64,000 nt of DNA from Paucibacter sp. Y2R2-4 (GTDB lineage Bacteria; Pseudomonadota; Gammaproteobacteria; Burkholderiales; Burkholderiaceae_C). Where the stretch lies: the NCBI RefSeq assembly GCF_025717535.1, contig NZ_JAJIRO010000004.1, positions 248,001 to 312,000 on the forward strand, read 5' to 3'. Shown one piece after another: positions 18,551 to 28,114 of the stretch. Every line of letters starts with the position of its first letter. Position 1 is the first letter of the stretch. Both the position numbers and the translations under genes were made by a program. The notes below the pieces were generated by a model. That model was not told the DNA's origin and searched no databases. It worked only from the letters and a program-made list of their open reading frames with translations.

Positions 18551-19261
18551 TCAGTCCTTGGCGAAAAGATAACCCTGACCTCGCACGGTCTTGATGCGCG
18601 CGGCCGCCTGGGCGTCGTCGCCAATTTTCTTGCGCAGGCGCGAGACCCGGGCGTCGATGGCGCGGTCCAGGCCGTCAAACTCGATGCCGCGCAGGCCTTG
18701 CATGATGTCCTCCCGCGTCACCACGGTGCCGGCGCGCTCGGCCAAGAAGAGCAGCAGATCGTACTCGGCAGTGGTCAGCTCGATGGGCACACCCTCCAAG
18801 CGAGCTTCGCGCGCGCTCGGCTTGATCAGCAGCTCGCCAAAGCGCAACTCATCCGGCGAGTCCTCAGCAGCGCCGGCCGGCTCGCGGCGCAACAAGGCCT
18901 TCAGCCGCGCCATCAGCACACGCGGCGCCACCGGCTTGGTGATGTAGTCGTCGGCGCCGCCCTCCAGGCCCAGCACCTGGTCGATGTCGTCATCGCGCGC
19001 GGTCAGCATGACGATGCGGCCCTTGAAGTCGCGCCGTACATCGCGCAGCACGTCAAAGCCGTCTTTGCCGGGCAGATGGCCGTCCAGCAGCACCACGTCG
19101 AAGGCTTCGGCGCGCATGCGGGCCTCGCCCTCCAGGCCGTTGGCGCAATGGCTGACCTCATAGCCGGCGCGCGTCAGGGCCTCCAGAACCAATTCGGCCA
19201 GGCGCTCATCGTCTTCGATCAAGAGAATTCGGGCGGCGCTGGCCGTGCTTTCAATGCTCAT
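18551..19261 (-). CDS. OmpR-family response regulator (RstA-like)
   Basis: A 236-residue two-domain regulator. The receiver has the acidic cluster EDD (16-18), phospho-acceptor Asp60 in VVLLDGHLPGKDG, and Lys in YITKPVAPRVL. The winged-helix DNA-binding domain (about 140-236) shows LTTAEYDLLLFLAERAG and DARVSRLRKKIGDD. It is the first gene of a two-gene operon with its kinase, with no intergenic space. A perfect GGGGCCTAGGCCCC palindrome in the 62-bp upstream gap (near 19290-19303) may be a leader hairpin or operator. Confidence 0.94.
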   Translation of the reverse strand: MSIESTASAARILLIEDDERLAELVLEALTRAGYEVSHCANGLEGEARMRAEAFDVVLLDGHLPGKDGFDVLRDVRRDFKGRIVMLTARDDDIDQVLGLEGGADDYITKPVAPRVLMARLKALLRREPAGAAEDSPDELRFGELLIKPSAREARLEGVPIELTTAEYDLLLFLAERAGTVVTREDIMQGLRGIEFDGLDRAIDARVSRLRKKIGDDAQAAARIKTVRGQGYLFAKD

Positions 19262-19323
19262 GGCTTTGTCTTTGACAGTTCAGGCGTGCGGGGCCTAGGC
19301 CCCGGATCCGCGCGAGTGTAGTT

Positions 19324-20247
19324 TCAGCAGAGATCTTCCCATGCCACGGCGGCAATCTGCCAACGCCTGCCGGTCTTCACCAGCTGCACCGTTTTCTGCC
19401 CAAAGGCTTCGAAGGCCTGGCCGTCCAGCACGCCGGCTTTGCGATAGCGCAGCCAAGCTTGAGCGACACGCCCCTGGCGATCAAGGCGCTGCTCGGTGAT
19501 GGATTCATCGAATTGCTGCAAACGCCCACCCATCAACAATTCGTAGCGCGGCTCGACAAACTGTTGCAGCGTCATTTGCTGCAGCCCGCCGTCATCGGCT
19601 CGACAGATCAGCGCTTGCGGCAGCAGCATGTAGGGCAAGGCGGCCAAGGCCGGCAGCCGGCCGTCTTGATTGTTGAAAACGCGAAAGAAACGCTGCAGCA
19701 AGTCTGAGATTTGCTGCTCTTCACTGCGTGGTTCTAGAGCTGGCCCTGTTGCATACACCTTGCTCAAGCCCTCGACGCCCTCGAACTGCCTCGTGTCCAC
19801 ATGCTGCATGCCGATGGCTTCCAGCACCCGACCCGAGGCCTCGTTGAAGGTGGCCGTGGTGGCCATCAGCCGGGGCTCACCCAAGACCTCGCGGCCATAG
19901 TCCCGACAGGCCTGCGCCGCTTCGCGCGCATAGCCCTGGCCCCAAAAACTGGGCAAAAAGGCGTAACCGATATCGGGCACCGGCAAATAGTCGCGCTGCA
20001 GCAGACCGCACATGCCGACGGCCACGCCGTCGCTGCTGCGCGCCACCAACCAAAGGCCCAAGCCGGCGCCCCAGTAAGGCTTCAAGAGCTTTTCCTGCAT
20101 CCAAAAGCGCGCCGCCTCCAGCTCGCGAACGCCAGGGTCATTGATATTGAGCTTCCAGGAGTCTTCTTGCAGCTGCGCCAGCACATGGGCCTCATCGCCG
20201 GGCGCAAACCAGCGCAGGAGCAATCTTTCGGTCTTCAAGACAAGCAT
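19324..20247 (-). CDS. GNAT acetyltransferase fused to a C-terminal NTF2-like domain
   Basis: A 307-residue protein. Residues 1-165 form a RimJ/RimL-type GNAT domain: LKTERLLLRWFAPGD at the start, then GLWLVARSSDGVAVGMCGL, then FLPSFWGQGYAREAA at the acetyl-CoA pyrophosphate-binding loop. Residues about 175-307 look like a SnoaL/NTF2-type cone domain (ISDLLQRFFRVFNNQDGRLPALAAL, ending TGRRWQIAAVAWEDL). That part resembles the DUF4440-type fold but has no assigned role. ATG 20247 has GGGAG at good spacing; the open frame upstream is not family-like. It is divergent from pyrF. Confidence 0.82.
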   Translation of the reverse strand: MLVLKTERLLLRWFAPGDEAHVLAQLQEDSWKLNINDPGVRELEAARFWMQEKLLKPYWGAGLGLWLVARSSDGVAVGMCGLLQRDYLPVPDIGYAFLPSFWGQGYAREAAQACRDYGREVLGEPRLMATTATFNEASGRVLEAIGMQHVDTRQFEGVEGLSKVYATGPALEPRSEEQQISDLLQRFFRVFNNQDGRLPALAALPYMLLPQALICRADDGGLQQMTLQQFVEPRYELLMGGRLQQFDESITEQRLDRQGRVAQAWLRYRKAGVLDGQAFEAFGQKTVQLVKTGRRWQIAAVAWEDLC

Positions 20248-20309
20248 CAAAGGCTCCCGGCGGCAAAAACTTGGACAATACGACACCTTAAACGAGACCA
20301 AAGACCACC

Positions 20310-21137
20310 ATGAATTTCATCCAGCAACTCCACGCCGCTGAACGCCTCAATGACTCGCTGCTGTGTGTGGGGCTGGACCCGGAACCGGCCAAGTTTCCGG
20401 GCGCCTGGAAGGGCGACGCCGGCCGCATCTATGAGTTCTGCGCCGCCATCGTCGATGCAACCAAAGACCTGGTCATCGCCTTCAAGCCGCAAATTGCCTA
20501 CTTCGCCGCCCACCGTGCCGAAGCACAGCTGGAGCAGCTGATGGCCCACATCAAGCGCGTCGCTCCCCAGGTGCCGGTGATTCTGGACGCCAAGCGCGGC
20601 GACATCGGCTCCACCGCCGAGCAATACGCCAAAGAAGCCTTCGAGCGCTACCAGGCCGACGCGGTCACGCTCTCGCCCTTCATGGGTTTTGACACGATTG
20701 AGCCTTATCTGCGCTACTCAGACAAGGGCGCCATCCTGCTCTGCCGCACCTCCAACCCCGGCGGCAGCGACTGGCAGAACCAGCGCCTTGCCGATGTGCC
20801 CGGCACGCCCAAGCTCTACGAACACCTGGCCCGTTTGGCTCAGACCGACTGGAACAAGAACGGCCAGCTCGGCCTGGTGGTGGGCGCCACCTTCCCCGGC
20901 GAAATCGCCCGGGTACGTGAACTCGCGCCGACCCTGCCGCTGCTGATCCCCGGTGTGGGCGCCCAGGGCGGCGACGCCGAGTCCACCGTCAAGGCCGGCT
21001 GGAAAGTGGGCGCACCCATCATCGTCAGCAGCTCACGCGCGGTGCTCTACGCCAGCTCGGGCGAAGACTTTGCCGCCGCTGCCCGCCGGGTGGCACAGCA
21101 AACCCGCGAACAACTGAACCAGGCACGCAAGGTCTGA
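20310..21137 (+). CDS. pyrF: Orotidine 5'-phosphate decarboxylase PyrF (type 2)
   Basis: A 275-residue enzyme that decarboxylates OMP to UMP, the last step of de novo pyrimidine synthesis. The active-site block VILDAKRGDIGSTAEQYA places Asp93, Lys95 and Asp98 in the conserved D-K-x-D tetrad region. The opening DSLLCVGLDPEPAKFP and the phosphate-gripper-like LLIPGVGAQGGD are typical. The length fits the longer type-2 (family of about 270 residues) enzymes. It stands alone, with a short 5' region of about 60 bp before it. Confidence 0.96.
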   Translation: MNFIQQLHAAERLNDSLLCVGLDPEPAKFPGAWKGDAGRIYEFCAAIVDATKDLVIAFKPQIAYFAAHRAEAQLEQLMAHIKRVAPQVPVILDAKRGDIGSTAEQYAKEAFERYQADAVTLSPFMGFDTIEPYLRYSDKGAILLCRTSNPGGSDWQNQRLADVPGTPKLYEHLARLAQTDWNKNGQLGLVVGATFPGEIARVRELAPTLPLLIPGVGAQGGDAESTVKAGWKVGAPIIVSSSRAVLYASSGEDFAAAARRVAQQTREQLNQARKV

Positions 21138-21315
21138 TTTCATGAAAATGCAAGTCACCGGCTGCGCACAATTGCTCACAAAGCAGTCCCGGCGCAGATA
21201 AGCACCGCTTTTCCGGGCCTGCCCTCATGGTCAAGGCCAGTTTTGTCGGGGAGACTGCTGGCTTTCGCCGAGGACTGGCCTCGGCATGCGCTGAAGTAGC
21301 GGAGCGGTCGGCATT

Positions 21316-24300
21316 GTGAGCAAGGATTCCCTCGATGATTTGAGCAGTCTGGTCGGGCATGACCTGACCCCGGACGATCAAAAAAACTTGCTTGAGCGCA
21401 ATGTGCGCTGGCACGCCATCCGCCTGGTCTTCGGCGCCGCCGCCTTCATCCTGATGGTGGCCAGCGTACTCTTGCTGCTAAGCCGACAGGAGAACGAACC
21501 CTTCTTGGGCCTGCTGCCTCCTGCGCTGGCGGCCGGCACCGCGCTGCTGAGCCTGCTCTGCTTGTGGAAGTTGCCACGTCGGCTCGGCCAAACCGCAATT
21601 GTTTCGTTGCTGAGCTTGTTGATGGGCCTGGCGGTCTTGATCGCGGTCTCGCGTGCCACCGGCTTGTATTCGATCAGCCTGCCGGTGATGGGCCTGCTGG
21701 TGGCCTTTGCCACCGCCATGCTGGGTCAGCGCACCGGCCTGGCCTTGACGGGCGCCGGTCTGCTCGCCTTGCTGGGCTTGGCGCTGGCCGAGCAATCGGG
21801 CTGGGGCAATGGCCCGGTCGCGCTGAATTCGCTGGCCTTGCGCGGCCTCAGCCAAGCGGTGCTCTTGATGGCCGGCCTGGTCATCGGCTCCGCCATGCTG
21901 CGCATGGTGCAGCGCTCCACCAAAGAAGCGGCCGAGCGCAACGCCCGCTTTCGCGGCCTGCTCAGCATGGCAGCCGATTGGTATTGGGAGATGAATCGCG
22001 ACTACCGCTTTACCCATCTGGCCGAAGACAAGCCCGGCAAGTCGGGCCTGGACCTGCAGGCGCGGCTCGGCAAGACGCCCTGGGAGGTGGAGCAGATCGG
22101 TTTGTCCGACGAGGACATGGATGCGCACCGCGCGGACCTCGAATCGCACCGCCCCTTCCACGGCCTGGTGGCGCGCCGCCGCGGCGCCGATGGCCGCATC
22201 CTGTATGTCTCGGTCAGCGGCGAGCCCCGCTTTGACTCGCAGGGCAACTTCCGCGGTTACTGGGGCGTGGGTCGCGATGTGACCGAAGAGGTGCAGGCTG
22301 AGAAAGCCATCCACGCCACCGAAACCCGTTACCGCGAACTGTTCCGCCGCTCCCCCAGCCCGCTGGTGCTGCACCGCTGGGGCCGGGTGCTGGACGCCAA
22401 CCCGGCGGCCATGGCCATGTTTGGCTACACCCAGCGCAGCAGCATGGTGGGCCAGGACTTGTTTGCCCATTACGAACCCGGCGACGACGAGCGCGCGCGC
22501 CAACGTGCCAGCAAAATTGAATCTATGCCTATCGGCGCCATGTTGCCGATGGCCGAATTCCGCCTGCGCACGCTTTCGCGACGCCGCCGCTTGGTGTCGG
22601 CCACCAGCGTGCGCGTCGATGCCGCCAGCGGTCCTGCCACACTGAGCTTCTTCATCGACCAAACCGAACAATCGCGCGCGCAAGATGCTTTGCGCCGCTC
22701 AGAAGGCCTGCTCTCGCATCTGGTGGCCACCAGCCCCGATGTGATCACCTTGACCGAACTCAGCTCCGGCCGCTACGCCATGGTCAACAAGACCTTCGAG
22801 CGCCTCAGCGGCTACAGCAGCGAAGAGGTGCTGGGCCGTTCGGCCGACGAGTTAGGCGTCTGGAAAGACCCGCGCGACCGCGAGCGTGTGGTCGAAGGTG
22901 TACGCCAGCATGGCCGCATCACCGAGATGCCGGTCACCTTTGTGACCAAGTCGGGCGAACCGATTTCAATGTTGATGTCGGCCGCGCCCTTTGCCATGGA
23001 CGGCCAGCAATACCTGGTCATCAATGCCCGCGATGTGACCGAGGCCGAACGCACCCGCCTGGTCCATCAAGCCATTCTGGAAAACGCCTCGATTGGCATC
23101 ACCCTGACGCGCGACCAGCATTTCGTGCAGGTCAACCGCTTGGTCGAAGAGATGTTTGGCTGGCCCCCTGGTGCTCTGGTAGGCCAGCATGGCTCGCTGG
23201 TCTGGCCCAGCAAGGAAGAGTATTTGGCCATCGGCGACGAGTTGGGTCCGCGCCTGGCCGCCGGCGAGCAGGTGGAAATCGAACGCCTGATGCGTCGCCG
23301 TGACGGCAGCAGCTTCTTGTGCCGATTGCTGGCCAAAGCCGTGGACCCGAATCACCCCAGCCGCGGTGGCACGATCTGGATTCTGGAAGACATCACCGAG
23401 CGCCGCCGTGTCGAAGCCGCCCTGGCTCAGGCCAAGGACGAAGCGCAAGCCGCCAGCCGCGCCAAGAGCGCCTTCTTGGCCAATACCAGCCACGAGATCC
23501 GCACGCCCTTGAACGGCTTGCTGGGCTTGGCGCGCATGCTGCAGCAACCGGATCTGAACGAACAAACCCGGCGCGAATACCTGGACCAAATGCTGGACAG
23601 CGCCGAAAGCCTGTCGGGACTGATCTCGGACATTCTGGACCTCTCCAAGATCGAAGCCGGCCGCCTGACGCTGGAAGCGGCACCGTTCGGTTTACGCGAT
23701 ATGTTGGCCACCATGCGCATGGCCTATCTGACGCTGGCGCATGCCCACAAGCTGGCCTTCAAGATCGAGGTCGACGCGGCTGTGCCGGCCTGGGTGGTGG
23801 GCGACCAGGTGCGGATCCGCCAGATCCTCAGCAACTATTTAAGCAATGCGCTGAAGTTCACTTCCAGCGGTTCGGTGGCGGTGCATGTGCGCAGCATGGG
23901 CGAGGAGCGCATTCGCATCGAGGTCTGCGATACCGGCCCCGGCATTGCGCCCGAGATGCACCAGCGCCTGTTCCAGGCTTTCACCCAAGCCGACGAGTCC
24001 ACCACGCGCCGCTTTGGCGGCACCGGCTTGGGCCTGTCGATCTGCCGCGAACTGGCCACGTTGATGGGCGGCGAAGTTGGGGTGGAAAGTCAGTTGGGCC
24101 AGGGTTCGACCTTCTGGGCCGAGTTGCCGCTGCCGGCCGCGCCCACGCCCATCAGCAGCCAGCCGCGCGAGGCCCGCAACAACGAGGACCTGCAAGGCCT
24201 GCGGGTGCTGATGGTGGAAGACCACCCGGTCAATATGATGATTGCCGTGGCCCAGCTGCAGCAATGGGGCTTGGAGGTCTCACAAGCCAATGACGGCAGC

Positions 24301-24600
24301 CAGGCGGTGGAGGCGATCTTTGCCGCCGCCAGCATGGGCAAGCCTTTTGACGCGGTCTTGATGGATGTGCAGATGCCGGTGATGAGCGGCCATGAAGCCA
24401 CCCGCGAGGTGCGCAAGCGCTTCGACGCTGAAGAGCTGCCCATCGTGGCGCTGACCGCAGCGGCGCTGGTGTCCGAGCGCGACGAGGCCTTGGCGGCGGG
24501 CATGAATGACTTCTTGACCAAGCCCATTGATGCGCCGAAGCTGCGCGCCACCTTGGTTCGTCTGATCGGCCACCGCGACAACGACCAAACCCGCAGCTGA
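21316..24600 (+). CDS. Hybrid sensor histidine kinase with four PAS domains and a receiver
   Basis: A 1094-residue membrane protein starting with GTG. Six hydrophobic segments occupy about residues 38-195. Four PAS-type domains follow (roughly 210-330, 335-460, 465-585 and 590-710), each ending in a DxTE/DQTE-type junction. The kinase core has His726 in NTSHEIRTPLNGLLG, an N box (NYLSNALKF), G1 (DTGPGIAP) and G2 (GGTGLGLSI). The receiver carries Asp1017 in AVLMDVQMPV. No Hpt domain is visible, so the phosphorelay partner is elsewhere. A GCCGAGG/CCTCGGC hairpin lies in the 5' leader near 21270. The input signal is unknown. Confidence 0.93.
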   Translation: MSKDSLDDLSSLVGHDLTPDDQKNLLERNVRWHAIRLVFGAAAFILMVASVLLLLSRQENEPFLGLLPPALAAGTALLSLLCLWKLPRRLGQTAIVSLLSLLMGLAVLIAVSRATGLYSISLPVMGLLVAFATAMLGQRTGLALTGAGLLALLGLALAEQSGWGNGPVALNSLALRGLSQAVLLMAGLVIGSAMLRMVQRSTKEAAERNARFRGLLSMAADWYWEMNRDYRFTHLAEDKPGKSGLDLQARLGKTPWEVEQIGLSDEDMDAHRADLESHRPFHGLVARRRGADGRILYVSVSGEPRFDSQGNFRGYWGVGRDVTEEVQAEKAIHATETRYRELFRRSPSPLVLHRWGRVLDANPAAMAMFGYTQRSSMVGQDLFAHYEPGDDERARQRASKIESMPIGAMLPMAEFRLRTLSRRRRLVSATSVRVDAASGPATLSFFIDQTEQSRAQDALRRSEGLLSHLVATSPDVITLTELSSGRYAMVNKTFERLSGYSSEEVLGRSADELGVWKDPRDRERVVEGVRQHGRITEMPVTFVTKSGEPISMLMSAAPFAMDGQQYLVINARDVTEAERTRLVHQAILENASIGITLTRDQHFVQVNRLVEEMFGWPPGALVGQHGSLVWPSKEEYLAIGDELGPRLAAGEQVEIERLMRRRDGSSFLCRLLAKAVDPNHPSRGGTIWILEDITERRRVEAALAQAKDEAQAASRAKSAFLANTSHEIRTPLNGLLGLARMLQQPDLNEQTRREYLDQMLDSAESLSGLISDILDLSKIEAGRLTLEAAPFGLRDMLATMRMAYLTLAHAHKLAFKIEVDAAVPAWVVGDQVRIRQILSNYLSNALKFTSSGSVAVHVRSMGEERIRIEVCDTGPGIAPEMHQRLFQAFTQADESTTRRFGGTGLGLSICRELATLMGGEVGVESQLGQGSTFWAELPLPAAPTPISSQPREARNNEDLQGLRVLMVEDHPVNMMIAVAQLQQWGLEVSQANDGSQAVEAIFAAASMGKPFDAVLMDVQMPVMSGHEATREVRKRFDAEELPIVALTAAALVSERDEALAAGMNDFLTKPIDAPKLRATLVRLIGHRDNDQTRS

Positions 24601-24606
24601 TAGCCG

Positions 24607-24628
24607 GCCCGGCGCTTGACAGCCGGGC
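24607..24628. terminator. GC-rich hairpin between hybrid kinase and esterase
   Basis: GCCCGGC and GCCGGGC pair perfectly around an 8-base loop just after the kinase stop. It lacks a T-run, so termination is only possible. Confidence 0.35.
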
Positions 24629-24644
24629 AAGAGACAATCGGGGC

Positions 24645-25370
24645 ATGAGTACGCCCCAACGCTCCCAAGCCCTCGCCCTCTTGCCTGACAAGGGCCTGCC
24701 CGATCTGCTCTTTTTGCTGCTGCACGGCGCTGGCGCCGATGCTTCGCAAATGCGCCCGCTGGCCCAAGCCTTGCGTGCCCAGTATCCGCAGGCGGCGGTG
24801 GTGTCCATCAACGGGCCAGAGACTTTTGAGCCGCCTTCGGCCGAGCTGCAAGCCGCCGTCGGCCAGCAGTGGTATTCGCTGCATGGGGCCAATGACGACA
24901 ACCATGCGCAGCGCGTTGCCGCCGCCCTGCCCGGTTTTATCGCCACGGTGCGTGCTTGGGCGGAGCAGTTCGACATGGCCTGGGAGCGTGTGGCCTTGGC
25001 AGGCTTCTCGCAAGGCGCTGTCTTGGCCCTGGAAGCGGTGCAGGCCGAGGCGCAGCTGGCCGGACGGGTGCTGGCCTTCTCGGGCGCCTACGCCACGCCG
25101 CCGGCGCATGCGCCGCATGAGGTCAGCGTGCACATCCTGCATGGCCAGCGCGACCCGGTGCTGCCCTATCAAGATCAGGTCCATGCGGCACGCCGATTGG
25201 TGCAGTTAGGCGCCGACATCACCGCCGATGTGCTGCCCGATCTGGGCCATGAATTACACCCCGAATTGATCGAGCGGGCCATGCAGCAGCTGCGCACCTT
25301 TGTGCCAGCGCGGATGTGGCGGGAGGCCCAGCTGGCCGCCGCGGAGCAAGACCAGCAGCCTCGACATTGA
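24645..25370 (+). CDS. Phospholipase/carboxylesterase (YpfH-like)
   Basis: A 241-residue alpha/beta-hydrolase. The oxyanion loop is LLLHGAGAD, and the nucleophile Ser122 is in AGFSQGAVLAL. Asp170 (HGQRDPVLPY) and His202 (DLGHELHPEL) complete the triad. The family comprises broad-specificity carboxylesterases and lysophospholipase-like enzymes. No signal peptide is present, so it is cytoplasmic. It follows the hybrid kinase by 44 bp with a hairpin between them, so co-transcription is uncertain. Confidence 0.92.
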   Translation: MSTPQRSQALALLPDKGLPDLLFLLLHGAGADASQMRPLAQALRAQYPQAAVVSINGPETFEPPSAELQAAVGQQWYSLHGANDDNHAQRVAAALPGFIATVRAWAEQFDMAWERVALAGFSQGAVLALEAVQAEAQLAGRVLAFSGAYATPPAHAPHEVSVHILHGQRDPVLPYQDQVHAARRLVQLGADITADVLPDLGHELHPELIERAMQQLRTFVPARMWREAQLAAAEQDQQPRH

Positions 25371-25568
25371 ACACGCCGCACTGCACACCAGTTATGGCAC
25401 ACTGAGCCTCACAGCGCCTGCCGGGGCGCTGCTGGATCCGCAGGCAGGGCTGAGCCCACCCGGACGGACGCGCGCTCAAGGCCGCGTTCGCGCACTCACT
25501 CCCAACTGTTTTGCCTTTGTGCGGCCTGATCGCGCGGATCGCAGGCTTTACACGCATGGAGGTTTCTC
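25371..25568. other. Intergenic region before the ankyrin gene
   Basis: A 198-bp gap. It holds a CAGCGCC/GGGCGCTG hairpin near 25411-25430, which may end the esterase transcript. GGAGG at 25559-25563 sets the GTG start of the next gene. I see no clear promoter. Confidence 0.5.
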
Positions 25569-27221
25569 GTGAAAACAAGCCATCACGGAGTTGCGACGCA
25601 GCCCGCTCTGCCCGAGCTTCCGGACCCAGCCGACCTACAGCAACTCAAACGCCAGGCGCGTGAGCTGCTGCGAGGCTGGCGCAATGCCGATGCCTCAAGC
25701 CTGGCGCGCGCCGCCCCCTACCGACGCGACGCGGCGGACGCGCCGCCCAGCCTCAGCTTGGCCCAGCTGGTGATCGCGCGCGAACTGGGCTTTCCCAGCT
25801 GGCCCGCGCTGCACCGCGCCGTCATGGCACAACAGGAGGCCCGTCAGCTCGACCAGGCAGCCCTGGTCAAACGCATCTTGACGCTGGCGCTGGGCCGAGG
25901 CTGGGACAGCCCGCAAGCGGAGCGCGCCCTGGCATTGATGCAGCGCTTGCGCGGTCCATGCCCCGCAGAGTTACGTGCGGCCCTGGCCTTGGTGAGGGGT
26001 GAGTTGGGGTCGCTTGAAACCACACCCGCTGCGGGTCAGCGACTGCCTCCTTTCGATGCCCCAGCCTTGGCCTATGTATGCTTCTCCAGCCTGCATCGAC
26101 TCGGAGAACCTTGGGCGAGTGGCTTGATGCACAGCGCCCAAGCCTTGCTCGCGCAGGGCAGTATTGATCTGCAGACCTTGCGCATGCCCGACCCCAACTT
26201 GGAGCCCGAGCCCGGCGCCTCAGAGCCGCCCAGCCTGCCGCTGCTCTATGGCGCCATTGCACGGGCACAAAGCCCAGCGCTTGCTGCCGCGCTGCTGACG
26301 GCTGGCGCCGAGCCCAACGACAAGGAATCGCTGTATCACGCCTGCGAAGACGCCGACCGAGGCCGGGCTGCGGTGCAAATCCGACAGCTGCTCGCCCACG
26401 GAGCGCGCTGGCAGGGCACGAACGCGCTCTTGCGCCTGCTCGACTTTGAGGATCCCTCCACTCTGGCCCTGGCGCTCAGCCTGGGTGCCGATGTCAATGA
26501 AGCAGGTCCCGCCGGCGCCACAGCGCTGCACCATGCGCTGCGCCGAGGTCGCTCCACCGCCTGCTTGAAGCTGCTGATCGCGCAGGGCGCCGATCTGTCG
26601 GCGCGCGACGCCGAGGGCCGCACACCGGCCACCTTGGCGGCGCTGCTCGGTGAGCTTGAAGCGCTCAAGCTGTTCGCGGCACAGGGTGCCCTGCCCGACT
26701 TGCCCTCCACGCGAGAACGCTTGCTGGCCGCCTGCGCGGCCGCCGATGCCGACACGGCGCGGTTCTTGCTGGCTGAGCAGCCCGAACTGCTGCAAGCGCT
26801 GTCTGCGCACGAGCTGCGCCTGCTGCCCGACCAAGCCCAACGCCGCGCGCGAGCTTCGGTGGCCTTGATGCTGTCGCTCGGCTGGCCGGTCGCGGTACCC
26901 GGCGACTGGCAAGCCAGCGCTCTCAACCAGGCCGCCTTCAATGGCGACGCTGCCATGGTGCAATTGCTGCTGGACCACGGCGCCAGCTGGCAAGAGGTCA
27001 ACGGCTTTGGCGGCGATGTGATGGGCAGTTTGCAACATGCGGCCGTCCATCTGCCGCAAGCCGGCGGTGACTACCTGGGCACGCTGCAAGCCTTGTTGGC
27101 CGCCGGTGCGCCTTGGCCCAAGGAGGAAGAGCGGGAGGATTTGCCGGAGACCATGCAAGTCTGGCTCGAAGAGCAGGCGCTCAGCGATCCACCCACCGCA
27201 AGCCTGCTTAGGCCCAAATAG
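25569..27221 (+). CDS. Ankyrin-repeat protein
   Basis: A 550-residue protein beginning with GTG, supported by GGAGG six bases upstream. The N-terminal helical segment (LKRQARELLRGWRNAD, then LAQLVIARELGFPSWPALHRAV) is a hallmark of a bacterial ankyrin-protein group. Ankyrin units are visible from about residue 215 onward, for example LPLLYGAIARAQSPALAAALLTAGAEPN, GATALHHALRRGRSTACLKLLIAQGADL and LNQAAFNGDAAMVQLLLDHGAS. These mediate protein binding. No signal peptide or membrane segment is seen. The partner is unknown. Confidence 0.88.
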   Translation: MKTSHHGVATQPALPELPDPADLQQLKRQARELLRGWRNADASSLARAAPYRRDAADAPPSLSLAQLVIARELGFPSWPALHRAVMAQQEARQLDQAALVKRILTLALGRGWDSPQAERALALMQRLRGPCPAELRAALALVRGELGSLETTPAAGQRLPPFDAPALAYVCFSSLHRLGEPWASGLMHSAQALLAQGSIDLQTLRMPDPNLEPEPGASEPPSLPLLYGAIARAQSPALAAALLTAGAEPNDKESLYHACEDADRGRAAVQIRQLLAHGARWQGTNALLRLLDFEDPSTLALALSLGADVNEAGPAGATALHHALRRGRSTACLKLLIAQGADLSARDAEGRTPATLAALLGELEALKLFAAQGALPDLPSTRERLLAACAAADADTARFLLAEQPELLQALSAHELRLLPDQAQRRARASVALMLSLGWPVAVPGDWQASALNQAAFNGDAAMVQLLLDHGASWQEVNGFGGDVMGSLQHAAVHLPQAGGDYLGTLQALLAAGAPWPKEEEREDLPETMQVWLEEQALSDPPTASLLRPK

Positions 27222-27360
27222 CAGAGTTGCCCCCTAGGCTTAGGGGATTGAGGCCTCCGAGGCTCAAAACAAGCGTTCGCGGCGATACGTTTGAGAGGGT
27301 GGCATGGCAGGATGACTCAGTTCTTTCTGCTGCCACCTCCCGTCAACTCCGAGGACGCCC

Positions 27361-28074
27361 ATGTCACAGCTCAGCCTTCACTCCCAATTGCAGGCTCTGG
27401 CCCTGGCCGCTGCACTAGCCGCCGGCGCCCACGCCCAGGCCACGACACAGACCTACAGCAACGAAGCGCTCTTCCTGGCCGCGGTGCCTGGGCTGACGAT
27501 GGAAAGCTTTGAAGCGTTGGACGGCACTTTGCTAGGCTCGGCCCCGGTGATCACGCCGCTGCTGAGCCTGTCCGTTAGCATCCCCGGCATTGCGGTGCAG
27601 ACCGGTGCGAACATGCCGCAGTCCGGCTACGACGCCTCGGCCTCCGACGGCAGCCACTATGTACTGGTCTACGGCGGGGCCGTGGCGCCGGGCACGCTGA
27701 CCATCACCTTTGCCCAGCCGGTCACCGCCTTCGGCTTCACCAGCTCTGACATCGGAGACTCCTCCCCTCCTGCGGGCGCCTTGCGCCTGCGCACCAACAC
27801 GGGCACTTATGCCTCGGGCGTCGAAGTGCTGAGCCTGACAACCAGCCAGCCCAGCGGCGCCACACAGTTCATCGGGCTGGCTCAAGAGCAAGCCTTCACC
27901 CAGGTGCAACTGTCCTTCGGTGGCTTTGACGATGCCTACGGGGTTGATGAGGTTTACTTCGCCACCGCAGCGGTGCCTGAGCCAGCAAGCTGGGCCCTGA
28001 TGGCCTTCGGTCTGCTCAGCCTGTGCTTGCGCGCACGCAAGCCGCTCCGCCAAACCGCCACGCAAACCGCCTGA
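27361..28074 (+). CDS. PEP-CTERM protein
   Basis: A 237-residue exported protein with a signal peptide (LQALALAAALAAGAHAQA) and a beta-rich body. The C-terminal anchor VPEPASWALMAFGLLSLCL is followed by basic residues, the classic exosortase sorting signal. The body contains TLTITFAQPVTAFGFTSSDIGD, a pattern common in PEP-CTERM proteins that may bind calcium or sugar. GAGGA lies upstream of the ATG. It is followed 40 bp later by a second PEP-CTERM gene, so the two likely form an operon. A CCCCTAGGCTTAGGGG hairpin lies upstream at 27231. Confidence 0.9.
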   Translation: MSQLSLHSQLQALALAAALAAGAHAQATTQTYSNEALFLAAVPGLTMESFEALDGTLLGSAPVITPLLSLSVSIPGIAVQTGANMPQSGYDASASDGSHYVLVYGGAVAPGTLTITFAQPVTAFGFTSSDIGDSSPPAGALRLRTNTGTYASGVEVLSLTTSQPSGATQFIGLAQEQAFTQVQLSFGGFDDAYGVDEVYFATAAVPEPASWALMAFGLLSLCLRARKPLRQTATQTA

Positions 28075-28114
28075 CCCCCAGCTTCTTCACCCACCGCTCT
28101 CAAGGAGAACTCAT

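Noticed and set aside
27231-27246. CCCCTAGGCTTAGGGG hairpin as terminator of the ankyrin gene
   Set aside because: Short stem and no following T-run; left as an unassigned hairpin.
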